This document shows positions 1 through 9,422 of a stretch of DNA of 24,237 nucleotides, piece after piece (position 1 is the first letter of the stretch; each line of letters starts with the position of its first letter). The stretch is taken from assembly GCA_000697335.1 (NCBI GenBank), contig JNEM01015009.1, forward strand, positions 1 to 24,237, written 5' to 3'. The notes under the pieces were generated by a model. The model saw only the letters and a list, made by a program, of their open reading frames with translations, searched no databases and was not told the DNA's origin. Source of the DNA: Conidiobolus incongruus B7586 (taxonomy: Eukaryota; Entomophthoromycota; Entomophthoromycetes; Entomophthorales; Conidiobolaceae). The translations under genes were made by a program, and so were the position numbers.

Positions 1-810
1 TTTAATTTATTTCAATTATTTACTTAATTTTCATTCAATTAATAAACTATTTAAGATATTTTGAATAGTTTTAAATTAAAATAAAATTTTCATTATTATA
101 TTGGGAATTATCAAGGTTATATTATAATAATTATATTAATAATAAAAATAAAAATAACTTATAAAATAATTTAAATAAATTTAAAAATATAGCTATGATT
201 ATATTAATTTCAAATTATTAAACAACATTATCAATTAATAATAATTATTATATATTTTAAAAATTTTGAAGATTATAATAAATATTCAATTCTTAATAAT
301 TAATATTTAATAAATTATATTTTATTAATAATTATCAAATAATTAAGTTTTAAAAATAATAAACATTTTATATTATATATAATATTATTTTATTTTAATA
401 ATTATTATAATTTAATTACTAATCAATAAATTATAATTCTAATAATCAAATTATACTTCAAATATTTTGATATTCACTATTTTCAAATAAACACATTAAT
501 AAAAATATATTTCAATTAAAAAATTATTTTGATTATTTAATTATTTGATTATTAATAATATAAAATCTTTCTAATTTATTTATTTTATAAATTATTAAAT
601 AATATCAAATATAGTTATTTATATTAAAAATAAGCAGAATAATAGAGAAAAATATTTTTAATAGAAATAAAGGAAGTATTCAATAATATTTACTAAATAT
701 TTATACTATATTAGATTTATAAATTCAAATATGTTATTAAAAGGGATCAATTTAATTGACCATTAAAATCAAAAAGGTAAGAGGTTAGTTATAAATGAAT
801 TATATATAAA

Positions 811-824
811 ATATCACGTGATAT
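811..824. promoter_or_regulatory. Perfect 14-bp palindrome with CACGTG core
   Basis: ATATCACGTGATAT reads the same on both strands and contains the E-box/CDE1-like core TCACGTGA. It lies about 107 bp upstream of the inferred U3 start, in DNA otherwise nearly lacking G and C. bHLH factors such as Cbf1 bind TCACGTGA in fungi. That it controls U3 here is inference from position only. Confidence 0.4.
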
Positions 825-895
825 GATTTAATTTGAATTGTATTATTAATTTAAAACCCATAATATTATTCCCTCAAAATTTTCAACTAATTATG

Positions 896-903
896 TATAA
901 ATA
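896..903 (+). promoter_or_regulatory. TATA box of the U3 snoRNA gene
   Basis: TATAAATA lies 35 to 28 bp upstream of the inferred first U3 nucleotide (931), the spacing expected of a core promoter TATA element. TATA-like words are common in such AT-rich DNA; the exact spacing is what supports the call. Confidence 0.5.
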
Positions 904-930
904 ACCACTCGATTTGATAGATTGAAGATT

Positions 931-1140
931 AACGACTGTACTTTACAGGATCATGTATATAGTACATTTCTGGTCTTTGTTCATCAACTTAGACACAGTT
1001 CAAAAATCTGGTAGATGATCATAAGTGCGACCTCTGTAAAGGGACGAGTTGAGGTAAATATGTTTGTATATTTATCTCAAGTGGATGAACTTGCCGGTCT
1101 CATTCCAGGGCTTGGCGAGGAGGTTTGCACAGTCTGACAG
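931..1140 (+). ncRNA. U3 small nucleolar RNA (box C/D)
   Basis: U3 guides early pre-rRNA cleavage in the nucleolar SSU processome by pairing with the 5' external spacer and 18S rRNA. The 5' domain, GACTGTACTTTACAGGATCA and onward (934-963), matches the conserved U3 box A'/A region, which in vertebrates reads GACTATACTTTCAGGGATCA followed by TTTCTATAGT. Box C' (AGATGATC) is at 1013-1020. A stem of 13 pairs with one G-U wobble (1049-1061 with 1068-1080, loop 1062-1067) fits a variable U3 stem-loop. A box C-like GGATGAAC is at 1083-1090. The 3' end CAGTCTGACA (1130-1139) is the conserved box D terminus. Length of about 210 nt fits the family. No intron is visible, unlike baker's yeast U3. The ends are inferred by alignment from memory, to within a few bases. 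The gene sits alone in an AT desert, visibly richer in G+C than its flanks. Confidence 0.93.
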
Positions 1141-1182
1141 ATTACCCCTTATCATTTCAAAAACCTTTTATCAATTTCAATA

Positions 1183-1490
1183 CTATTGATCTTGGTAAAC
1201 CAAAACCAACAATTTTAATATCCTGGCAATTAATTGAATATCGTTTTTGCCCATAAGATATTTAATCAGATTGTACAACTTAACAAAAGTAGATTCACAA
1301 TAGACGTTTTTATGTTTTTATAATATCCTTTGTGTCCGTATATAATATACACTTTTGCCACCAAATATACATTGTCTTGATATAGTTTTGTGTATAAATT
1401 CGTCTCAATAACCATAATTATCACCCACTTGATTGAGAAGTTTAATATTATTGAACGTACTGTAAATTTTTCACTCCATATCAAAACATT
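1183..1490 (-). other. Decayed coding-like island next to U3
   Basis: The minus strand just beyond the U3 3' end gives peptides with mixed composition, for example NLIKYLMGKNDIQLIARI and ISRQCIFGGKSVYYIRT, rather than the K/N/I/F noise typical of this AT-rich DNA. The frame is interrupted and no flanking splice sites make a convincing exon set. I read it as the remains of a gene or mobile element of unknown family. It could instead be chance, since six frames were inspected. Confidence 0.3.
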
Positions 1491-1805
1491 TTAATGATTT
1501 AACATTAAAAGTAGAATAGATAACTTTAAATAAATTACCTGTAATTTGTTCGCAAAATCACTAGATAATACTCTTATTTTTATGTAAAATGGCGCATTCA
1601 AAAAACATATTATACTATTTAAAAACTATTGTGGTATGATTAATAATATATTCTGATATGTTTTCAAATAAATTAATACCATTATATACCTTTTATATAT
1701 TTTATCTATTTACAAAAACTTGAATATATTAATTATGAAATATGTATAAATAAATATTTATTATTTTACTATAATTTATATCAATTGAATTTCAACGTTA
1801 TACAA

Positions 1806-2015
1806 TGATTAAACCTTATATGGATTTTCAGTTAAAGTCTACTTGATCAATTTGATAATACAATAGGATACGCATCAAAAATAAATGTCAATGTAATATC
1901 CAATAAGTTTTTAATCATATAACTATTTTCTTGAATTGAATTCAAAATTTTGTAATCAATTTTACTGTTGGTTTGAGATACAAATATATAGGATTCAATT
2001 AACTTTATAAATTCA
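1806..2015. mobile_element. MITE-like element, copy A (degenerate)
   Basis: The left end (TTAAACCTTATATGGATTTT, then CAGTTAAAGTCTACTTGATC) aligns closely with the inverted arms of copy B at 3030-3272. The inner right part (CAAAATTTTGTAATC about 1943-1957, and GGATTCAATTAACT about 1990-2003) matches the right arm of copy B in the same order. There is no coding capacity, so it would be a non-autonomous DNA element. The right terminus is too diverged to place, and no target-site duplication is clear. Confidence 0.45.
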
Positions 2016-2194
2016 CTATTGTTTTCAATAACATTAATATAGCAAATTTTAGATTAATTCATTCTATACCTTTATATAATTCATGTTTTTTATACACTAT
2101 TTATATTTGATAATCATTAATATACAATTTAGTGATATATCAAATGTTTAATAATTGGATTTAATAAATGATTGATATTAATCAAATTATCTTT

Positions 2195-2222
2195 AAATGA
2201 TAAATGATAAATGATAAATGAT
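2195..2222 (+). repeat. Tandem heptamer (AAATGAT)x4
   Basis: Four perfect head-to-tail copies of AAATGAT occupy 28 bp. This is a simple minisatellite in intergenic AT-rich DNA. Confidence 0.9.
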
Positions 2223-3029
2223 TTTAAAATAATTATATTAACATAAAAATTGTGATATTTTCAAATTAATATATATATATATATATATTAATTTAATATT
2301 TTCAATACTAAAATATACAGCTAATTAAAAAGTTTGATTCAAAAATAAGATTTATATTATTAATATGAATTCATATATGATGACTAGTGTAATATGTTCT
2401 AATTTAAATCAAATATACAATGATTTAATGATATTTATCAAATTAAACTTTAACTAAAAGCCTACAAGAAGTTTAAACATTGTAATATTAAATTTATTGG
2501 TATGAATAAATAAATACTGTATAACTTTATATAAATAGTCCTTTATTATAATTTTGAACCAATAAATATTATAAAAGCATTTAAAAATAAACTTTCGTAG
2601 AAATGATCGAGAGGATTCCAAATCAGGAAAGTATAAAAATAATAAAAACAAAAATAAAAATAAATCAAAGCAAATACTCTAGTTTTATCCCTTATTTAAA
2701 AACAAGTATTAACTATGCAAATATATTAGGTAACAATCATTACCATTTTGGTTATAATATGAAATACTTTATATTAACTAGTTTTCAACATAGATTTCCA
2801 TCCTATTATTTACTCTTGAATTTATAAATTGTAAATGGAGCATTATTTTTCAAAGTATTAAATTTTAAAAGGTGTATGTTTAAGATTTTTGAAATATATA
2901 TAATAACATTTTAGAGATATATTTTAATAAAAATTTAAATTTAAATTATTAGTAATATAATTATTAATCATTAATTTATTATTTTTCTTAATATTCAGGA
3001 TCACTTTTAACTTTTTTTTATTTTATAAT

Positions 3030-3272
3030 CTTTTCAACCTATCCAGATTTTCAGATAAATCCTATTTGATCTATTTAATAATTTTGTTTTCACAATATTT
3101 TGGATCATGAAATTTTTTTATATTCAAAATCATTTTCTAAATTACATATAATTACATAAAATTACAAAATTCAGTATACTTAAAATATGATTGATAAATC
3201 AAAATTTTGTGATTGGATTTCTTATTCAATTAACTAAGTAGCTTTAACCGAAAACCTGGATAGGTTTAAAAG
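3030..3272. mobile_element. MITE-like element, copy B, with long inverted arms
   Basis: The left arm starts CTTTTCAACCTATCCAG (3030) and the right arm, read on the other strand, starts CTTTTAAACCTATCCAG (from 3272). The arms stay alignable inward for about 80 bp, through words such as TTTTC, TTAAA or ATAAA, ATTTAATAA or ATTGAATAA, and CACAATATTTTG or CACAAAATTTTG. The short AT-rich middle codes for nothing. This is the structure of a foldback or MITE-type non-autonomous DNA transposon. The family is not recognised and no clear target-site duplication is seen. Confidence 0.6.
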
Positions 3273-4310
3273 TGTGTATCAGTTAGAACATTATTGAAAA
3301 TTTAGTAAAACAAAAGATTTCACGTTTGATGTATCTAATTATAGTCATAATGTCAAATAGTAATGCCACTTATATTATATTTACCTTATTATTAACCTCA
3401 TGCTCAATAACGATACGTAATTAATTCATTTTTTTGATACAATCATGAATTAATTAGCTTAAACTTACATTAGATTGAATATATAAACATTTGAAGAAAT
3501 AATAATATAGTCAATTCATTGGTAATATAGCTATAATAAACATTCAAATTTTTAAAATATTTAATTGATTATACTAAGGTCAGAGTACTTTATTATAATA
3601 ATATAATTTTTGAAATAAAAATTTAAAATATTATTTGGTATTTAGTCATTTTAATATTAATTCTTTTCAACCTTTCACAAAGTATTTGGAATATACTAGA
3701 ATATACTAGAATAAGCAATTGAACTGTTATAAAACATTCATTTATTAGATTAATGAATATAACTTCAAACTATATAGTTTATTCAAAATCTGGTAATATA
3801 TGAATGGCTAAAGTACTATTAAATTATATGATAATATGGTATACCATACATGGCAATTATTAAATGTTATTACAAATTATGATTTAAACATAAATATTAT
3901 TCCATTATTTCTTTATATTAATATTTCAATTTTTCTAATCTATATCATATGTTTTTTTGAGCAAGAGATTCATTATAATCTTTTTATAAATTATTCATTT
4001 TTTAATGAGCATTGTTATCAGCGATTAGCTCAATTAAGAAAATCTCAATTGTTACTGAAATTATCAAAGATAATCCAATTTAGTGACTTCTAATCTAATC
4101 AAGATGAAAAAGTTTTATTATTCTAATGATATGGTGGCAAATAATTGGTAAAATATCATTTTAATATATCAAATTAATAGATAAGAAATATTACATTATA
4201 GATATTGTTAATTGATTAATTTTAAGTCAATATAGTTGGCTTTAATATTTGTTAAGTAGTATTAATTCATTTGTTTGATTCATGTATAAACTTTTTAACC
4301 AGTGATAATT

Positions 4311-4335
4311 TTGAATTGAATTGAATTGAATTGAA
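4311..4335 (+). repeat. Tandem pentamer (TTGAA)x5
   Basis: Five perfect copies of TTGAA are followed directly by TTTCAG. It is a simple repeat. The TTTCAG end resembles a 3' splice site in front of the coding-like island at 4338, but this may be chance. Confidence 0.85.
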
Positions 4336-4337
4336 TT

Positions 4338-4445
4338 TCAGAGTGAGAATTGATTTGATGGCGGTGATAACTATCAACTTAGTAAAACTTCATAAGATCT
4401 CATTTGGAATGATACTGGTCAACATTTATTTGCAAGTATGTTTTA
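4338..4445 (+). other. Small coding-like island, unassigned
   Basis: About 100 bp stand out as richer in G+C between AT deserts. They are bounded by TTTCAG on the left and GTATGT on the right, which look like splice signals. One plus-strand frame is open between those sites and contains VITINLVKLHKISFGMILVN. Another frame holds WNDTGQHLFASMF, which faintly recalls a heat-shock-factor DNA-binding domain. Two frames cannot both be meaningful and I see no partner exons, so this is at most a relic. Confidence 0.2.
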
Positions 4446-4799
4446 ATTAAGTTGTTAAGCAACTGTAAATCCGTGTAAGAATAAAGTGCTTGTACTTTAC
4501 ATTGCATAAATTTTAAAATTATGTAATTTTAACCAACATAATGCGGAATATAGTATTTACCAATAAAATTTTAATAAACAGTAAAAATTTACAAATAACA
4601 AAATTAATTCAATTATATTTAGATAATTTAAATTATTAATTTTTATGTAGTTAAATCTCTAAAATTATTTTTCTATTTTTTTTTCGTTGAAGTATAATCT
4701 TAATATAGTAATAAAAAGCAAACAAATGACTAACTTCAATAATATTAGTATTGAATCAATTTAATGGCTGTAGTTTGTTATTTAACCTTTTTCATTGTT

Positions 4800-5880
4800 A
4801 ACTATTATCACTTTTATGATCTTCTAAATACGACTCTGATAATGATGTCATATAAGCGAAATTTCGAAGGGTCTATTAAATCATTATTACAATTCGCCAA
4901 TTTGCACTTGCAAACAGTGAATATAAAATAATAAAGCTAGATAAAGTAATCATAGAACTAAAATACTTAATAACCCTGAAAGATTATCACAAAATATGTA
5001 GAGTATTAATTTATTCCAATTGCTTTGACTAATTGCGAAAATGTGATTGTTTTGAATTAATCTCAAGTTTATATTGCCTAATTTATCTAAATTATTAAAG
5101 AATTTTCCCTCCTACCCATTCGTCTGATTCACTTTATCAAACAAATGGTTCAGAGGAAATATTACTAAATTACTTAAATATGCTCTTCTGAATCCTTAGG
5201 TTTTATTCTATTAACTGTTATTGAAGTTATAGTGGATCTTCCTCAACCTTCCCACTATTTAGCAAGTCACACTTTTTTAGCGCATTGACAATTGCATTAT
5301 GTAGCTTTAGTCCCATTCAAAGTGAAAAAACTAATGATAAAAATAAATCAACTATTGAGAAGTATGGTTCAACATCCACATTTCAAATTTTTTGTAAATC
5401 CCTAATTGCATTATAAAAAAGTCATTATAATATCTTAGAAACTAGGTGAAATAGCGATTATATCAATAGATTTTGATAATCTTTAACAATTTTACTCAAT
5501 TCAGAATTGAGATAAAAATGTGCTAAATTAAGCTAATTATCATTGCAAAAGCAATAATCAACTAAATTAGTTCAAATTGGCGTATTATAATTTGAAAAAT
5601 CACCTTGTTTTTTGGTAGTACAATAGAACTGATAATTACTTGCCAACATATCACCATTCTATTTTGTATTCAACTTTTATGTTATTATGATCAATTATCA
5701 CCTAATTCCTTCTCACTTGTGGTCAGGTAAATAGTTTAGATTGTGAGCAGTTGATTCGATGATAAAGTGAGCAAATTTAATGCCAGCTACATTTTGCTTC
5801 AAGCAGCGATTCCAATGCTTGGATTTAAAAATTTAATACTCATTTTGATTGAGCCAAATTCAGAGCTAACCAATCAGGTA
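4800..5880 (-). other. Decayed coding-like region, unknown family
   Basis: Much of this kilobase on the minus strand yields short runs of protein-like composition. Examples are LKLHNAIVNALKKCDLL (about 5230-5310), TVNRIKPKDSEEH (about 5175-5215), FPLNHLFDKVNQTNG (about 5115-5160), CKCKLANCNNDLIDPSKF (about 4860-4910) and PDWLALNLAQSK (about 5840-5880). The frame is broken in several places and no single open gene is present. It looks like an old gene or mobile-element copy. I do not recognise the family, and the strand and bounds are approximate. Confidence 0.4.
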
Positions 5881-6311
5881 CATTATTAACTTATCCACAC
5901 CCATTCGATTTCACTCCCTTAATTATCCCCAACAATAAAATAAACCGATTGCCATATTCAGTCATTCCACCAATCACTCAATCCCATCTTTTCAAACCCT
6001 CTCAAAGTATTTAATTTCTCTCAGAGAAGCAATGGATATAAATACCAGGTACTAACTCTGGACTCTCAAAATTAGATTCGATTTTATATTTACAACATTC
6101 ATCAAGGCCTAAAAGAGCTATTAGCTTTATCAGCTTAATCTTTCACTAATTTTCCCTTTTTTTTATTATAAATCAACCGTTGCGCTTGGCTTAGTTCTGG
6201 ATTTGATTAATTCTATGTTCTAATACCTAGTCTCGATTGATTTTTGAATCTTTTTAAAAAAACAATTGCATTTTCTATTATTGTTTTACTAAAATCAAAA
6301 TCAAAATCAAA
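5870..6311 (+). promoter_or_regulatory. Promoter and long leader of the adenylate kinase gene
   Basis: A CCAAT word (CCAATCA, 5870-5876) and a TATAAATA (6037-6044) lie upstream of the 6312 start, with C-rich patches (about 5895-6000) unusual for this window. If the TATA box is used, the leader is about 240 nt, so a 5' UTR intron is possible but I cannot fix its ends. The 20 bp before the ATG hold (AAAATC) repeats (6291-6310). A short ATG-led frame at 6033-6053 would act as an upstream ORF only if transcription starts earlier. Confidence 0.4.
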
Positions 6312-7340
6312 ATGGCTTTGAGACCTTCTTCTCCTGTTATGAAAAACTTTGTCCCTAGATGCTCTAACTACCTCCACTTGATGACTCATTCTGCCCCTCA
6401 CAGTCCCATGCGCCCCTCCTCCTCCATCCCTAGCGCTGGACAAGGTTTAGTCATCCGTGGCCTCAACCTTATGAACCAGACTGTGAGCTTGGCTTCCTCT
6501 GCCTCTCACTCCCCTATCAGCACCCCTCCTAATGAATTGGTCCACCACACTCCCATGTTCCCTCACTCTCACTTGAGAACTGAATGCTCTCTTTTTGACA
6601 GAGTTTGGAACAGACTCACCTTAGCAAACCCCAAGCTTATGCACTCGATCCCATCACGTCTTGTTTTCCTAATGGGAGCCCCTGGCTCTGGCAAGGGTAC
6701 AGTCACCCCACACATCATTCAAGCCAAGGGCATCACCAACGAGCCCATCTCGACGAGTTCTTTATTAAACACTCCTGAGATGAAGGAGATGATCAATCAA
6801 GGTCGTCTCATCGACGATGAAACTGTGCTCGAGCTATTGATTTTGAAATTGAGCACCATGAACAAAGATTCCCCCGTGATTATTGACGGATTTCCCCGAA
6901 GCGAAAATCAGGTGAACTGTGTTTCTGCTTTGTACGAAATGATGCAGAAATTGTCTGCTTACACTCACACACCAGTGCCCAAATTTGACATCATCGTTTT
7001 GCATGTCAATGCTGATACAAGTATTGCCCGTCAAGCTCAAAGAGGTATCAATGCCAAATTGCACAACGAAGCCATCAGATCTGGTAAAAAGACTGGTGAA
7101 TTAGTTGAGGAGCGTGCTACGGACTTCGACATCAACCTGATTAAGAAGCGCTACAATTGCTACGAAAGCGAAGTACATTCCCTCATGAGTCTTTCCAGGG
7201 TATTCCCCTTCCACATTCTCAACGCTGAAGCCACGATAGAAAAAGTCGTGGATCAGATGTTGCCCATCTTCGACACAACTGTAGCTTCTCCTCCCCAATC
7301 CTCTACCCATCTCAATGTCTCCCAACCCCATCATCACTAG
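6312..7340 (+). CDS. Adenylate-kinase-family nucleoside monophosphate kinase
   Basis: This intronless gene encodes 342 aa, longer than a typical adenylate kinase (about 190-240 aa). Residues 1-110 are a Ser/Pro/His-rich extension whose first 75 residues have no Asp or Glu, which fits a mitochondrial presequence (inference). The kinase core follows: P-loop GAPGSGKGT (122-130), ISTSSLL (146-152, the AMP-binding STGDLL position), IDGFPRS (191-197), and a lid/C-lobe with GELVEERATD (262-271) and IKKRYNCYESEV (277-288). From memory, the RATD and KRY pattern resembles a bacterial/algal adenylate kinase subgroup rather than classic fungal Adk1. Family function is ATP + AMP to 2 ADP; the exact substrate is not proven. 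The ATG at 6312 is the first in frame after a stop at 6255. Base and codon use (many CCC, CTC, TCC, CAC) differ strongly from the neighbours, fitting high expression or transfer. Confidence 0.88.
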   Translation: MALRPSSPVMKNFVPRCSNYLHLMTHSAPHSPMRPSSSIPSAGQGLVIRGLNLMNQTVSLASSASHSPISTPPNELVHHTPMFPHSHLRTECSLFDRVWNRLTLANPKLMHSIPSRLVFLMGAPGSGKGTVTPHIIQAKGITNEPISTSSLLNTPEMKEMINQGRLIDDETVLELLILKLSTMNKDSPVIIDGFPRSENQVNCVSALYEMMQKLSAYTHTPVPKFDIIVLHVNADTSIARQAQRGINAKLHNEAIRSGKKTGELVEERATDFDINLIKKRYNCYESEVHSLMSLSRVFPFHILNAEATIEKVVDQMLPIFDTTVASPPQSSTHLNVSQPHHH

Positions 7341-8007
7341 ATTACTCACCAATAATTATGATCATATATAATCTATTCAGCCTATTATCTATTCTTCAGT
7401 ACAGTATTCATTAAATCCAATAATATATTTAATATTGAAAATTTTCTTAATTAATCTTATAAAATTTCTTCTGTATAACATAACCAACTTTCCAACAATA
7501 TTTGTGTAAAATTGAATTATTATCCTCCAATTATGATATAATTTCCTCTAGAATAATTAATAATATTGTAATTATTAGTAATCATATCATCCTTTTAATA
7601 AACTTCAGTAAACTTTAATAATATAAAAACTATTATTTTAATTTTTTATTAATTTTCAATTCATAAAAATTGACAATCCTTAATCATGGACACTAAAAAA
7701 ATTTATAAATTCCACAATTATTGTTGAGTCCTTTATTAAACCCACCATTATATTCAGGTCTGATTCAATTTTTTAAATTTGGTATTACTTTAACAATAAC
7801 TTTGGGTAATTTTTTATACAATGAATTATACCTTATAAGTGAATTTACATTTATATTTTATTAACTTTGGATGTATCCATATTTTTTTTTTAAATTATTA
7901 AATTATCCATTATTTTAATAATTAAAATCCCATATTTATTATTAAAATAATTTAAAAATTTAAAAATAAATTAAATAATAATATTAAAATATAAAATAAT
8001 TAAAATA
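7341..8007. other. AT-rich intergenic spacer
   Basis: The 3' flank of the kinase gene and 5' flank of the RCC1-like gene hold no gene. AATAAA at 7597-7602 could serve polyadenylation but is far from the stop at 7340, and such words are common here. DNA just before the 8008 start is nearly pure A+T. Confidence 0.6.
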
Positions 8008-9073
8008 ATGTTTTATAAATTTTTGGGAAATTTACTACCATATGAAAATCATATTAATGTGTTATTAAAACATGATTATAAGTTAATAACTATTCATTGG
8101 AATTATATAATTATATTTACAACTAATGAATATAAATTGATTGGTACTAGTAGCAAACAAATTAATGTATTGATAACATATTTAAATATGAATAAAATTA
8201 CTAATGTAAACTGGGTTTCAAAAGAAGGTGGCTTTATATTAATAAATGGAGAATTATTCAATTTTAAAGAAGATAAAATGATATTAATTCATCAAGATGT
8301 CCTATCTATATGTGAGAATGATCATAATATATTATTCTTTATTGATAAAATTGGAGATTTATTTCAATTAAATTGTATTAATAACGAAATGATAAAATTG
8401 TCAATTGATTTGAAATTCGTCAAGGTGGTGACTGGATCTGGCCATTGTTTAGCTTTGACTAAGAGTGGCCAAGTGGTAAGTTGGGGTGATAATAGGTAAT
8501 TTTAATACTATTCAAATGTTCAACCCAATCTCATCATTGCTTTAGATTTGGTCAGCTAGGCCATGGCGATTTGACAACACGAGATCAACCTGCAGTTATT
8601 GAGGCAATTGACGGTATTAAAATCAAAGATATCCAATGTGGAGGTTGGCACAGTTGTTTACTCTCAGAATTGGGTGATGTGTATATATTTGGATGGAATA
8701 AGTATGGTGCATTAGGCCTATCAGATCAAGATTCTGAACCCATCGATCCATCAGTACCCAACTTGATAGAGTTTGATGCTGTGGATATAGATGTCATCAT
8801 TGAGCGCATAGCATGCGGCCAACATCATACAGTACTCATTGATGACTCAGGAAATGTTTGGGGCGCTGGCTGGAGTAATTCATTGTATTAATCATATCAT
8901 AATTGCATCAATCTAATGCTTAATTTCTAATAGATCAATTCAATCAGCTTACTGAAGATTCTACAAAACTGGTGACTAAATTTGAAAAATTCCAGGTGTC
9001 AAATGATTTACAATTACAAATAATTAATATTCGAGCTAATAGATGGCTGACTATATTAGAGTTTAATGATTAA
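8008..9073 (+). CDS. RCC1-repeat protein, RCCD1-like
   Basis: Three exons (8008-8495, 8546-8874, 8934-9073) encode 318 aa; all splices are GT-AG and keep frame. The first 140 residues are poorly conserved. RCC1 blades follow: GSGHCLALTKSGQVVSWG (143-160), FGQLGHGD across the first junction, GGWHSCLLSELGDVYIFGWN (195-214), CGQHHTVLIDDSGNVWGAGW, then a GWNQFNQL motif rebuilt exactly by the second splice, and a short tail. The order and wording (GGWHS, then GD-Y-GWN) match animal RCCD1 (about 376 aa), which partners the oxygenase KDM8 in chromatin and spindle functions; function here is inferred. It lacks the seven full blades of RCC1, so it is unlikely to be the Ran exchange factor. AATAAA follows the stop at 9082-9087. 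It is convergent with the WIP gene. Confidence 0.88.
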
Positions 9074-9422
9074 TTTATTAAAATAAATAGTTATCAATAT
9101 TTTGATATTAATTTATCAAAATGAAATGAACCTTGAATTAGTAGAATATCACTAGTTTATATCATTCAATTTAATTTAATTTTTGATTTGAATAGCAATA
9201 TGTCAAAGGAAATAGAGAGTAATCATTAAAAAAGTTAAAGGAATAATATTTGAATAGTAACAATCTAAATAATTATATTCGTTATTATTTCAAATTTTAT
9301 ATCGGTTTTGGTTAAATAATTATATAATTTCTTCATTACTTAACACACAAATTATTAAAATAAAGGTGTTGATATGTCAAATTGTAATTAAATAATGTAA
9401 ATGTTATTAATAAAGTGTTAAA
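9074..9422. other. Convergent 3' spacer between RCCD1-like and WIP genes
   Basis: These 349 bp of AT-rich DNA lie between two convergent stop codons. AATAAA at 9082-9087 serves the left gene. No clear AATAAA for the right (minus-strand) gene is seen. No further gene is visible. Confidence 0.6.

Larger units (their letters stand above)
1..930. other. AT-rich intergenic flank before U3
   Basis: This stretch is almost pure A+T with many short A and T runs and no believable reading frame. I see nothing gene-like in it up to about 770. From about 780 onward lie the promoter elements of the U3 gene, listed separately. Confidence 0.7.
1500..4800. other. AT desert with MITE-like copies and simple repeats
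   Basis: No convincing gene is seen in these 3.3 kb. Contents given separately are two related inverted-repeat elements (about 1806-2015 and 3030-3272), a heptamer tandem repeat (2195-2222), a pentamer repeat (4311-4335) and one small coding-like island (4338-4445). A TA run lies at about 2269-2288. Open stretches such as 2603-2827 (+), 2454-2651 (-) and 3836-4093 (+) have the amino-acid make-up of AT noise. Confidence 0.6.

Noticed and set aside
2454-2827. Overlapping open frames on both strands
   Set aside because: Both are short, compositionally close to background and mutually overlapping. A few words such as FPDLESSRSFLRK looked protein-like but are not enough.
3836-4093. 85-codon plus-strand frame with a hydrophobic middle
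   Set aside because: Its composition is dominated by I, F, N, L and Y as expected from AT-rich noise. It shows no family motif and no promoter or splice support.
6213-7352. Minus-strand open frames across the adenylate kinase gene
   Set aside because: They are antisense shadows of the kinase frame, which carries all the conserved motifs.
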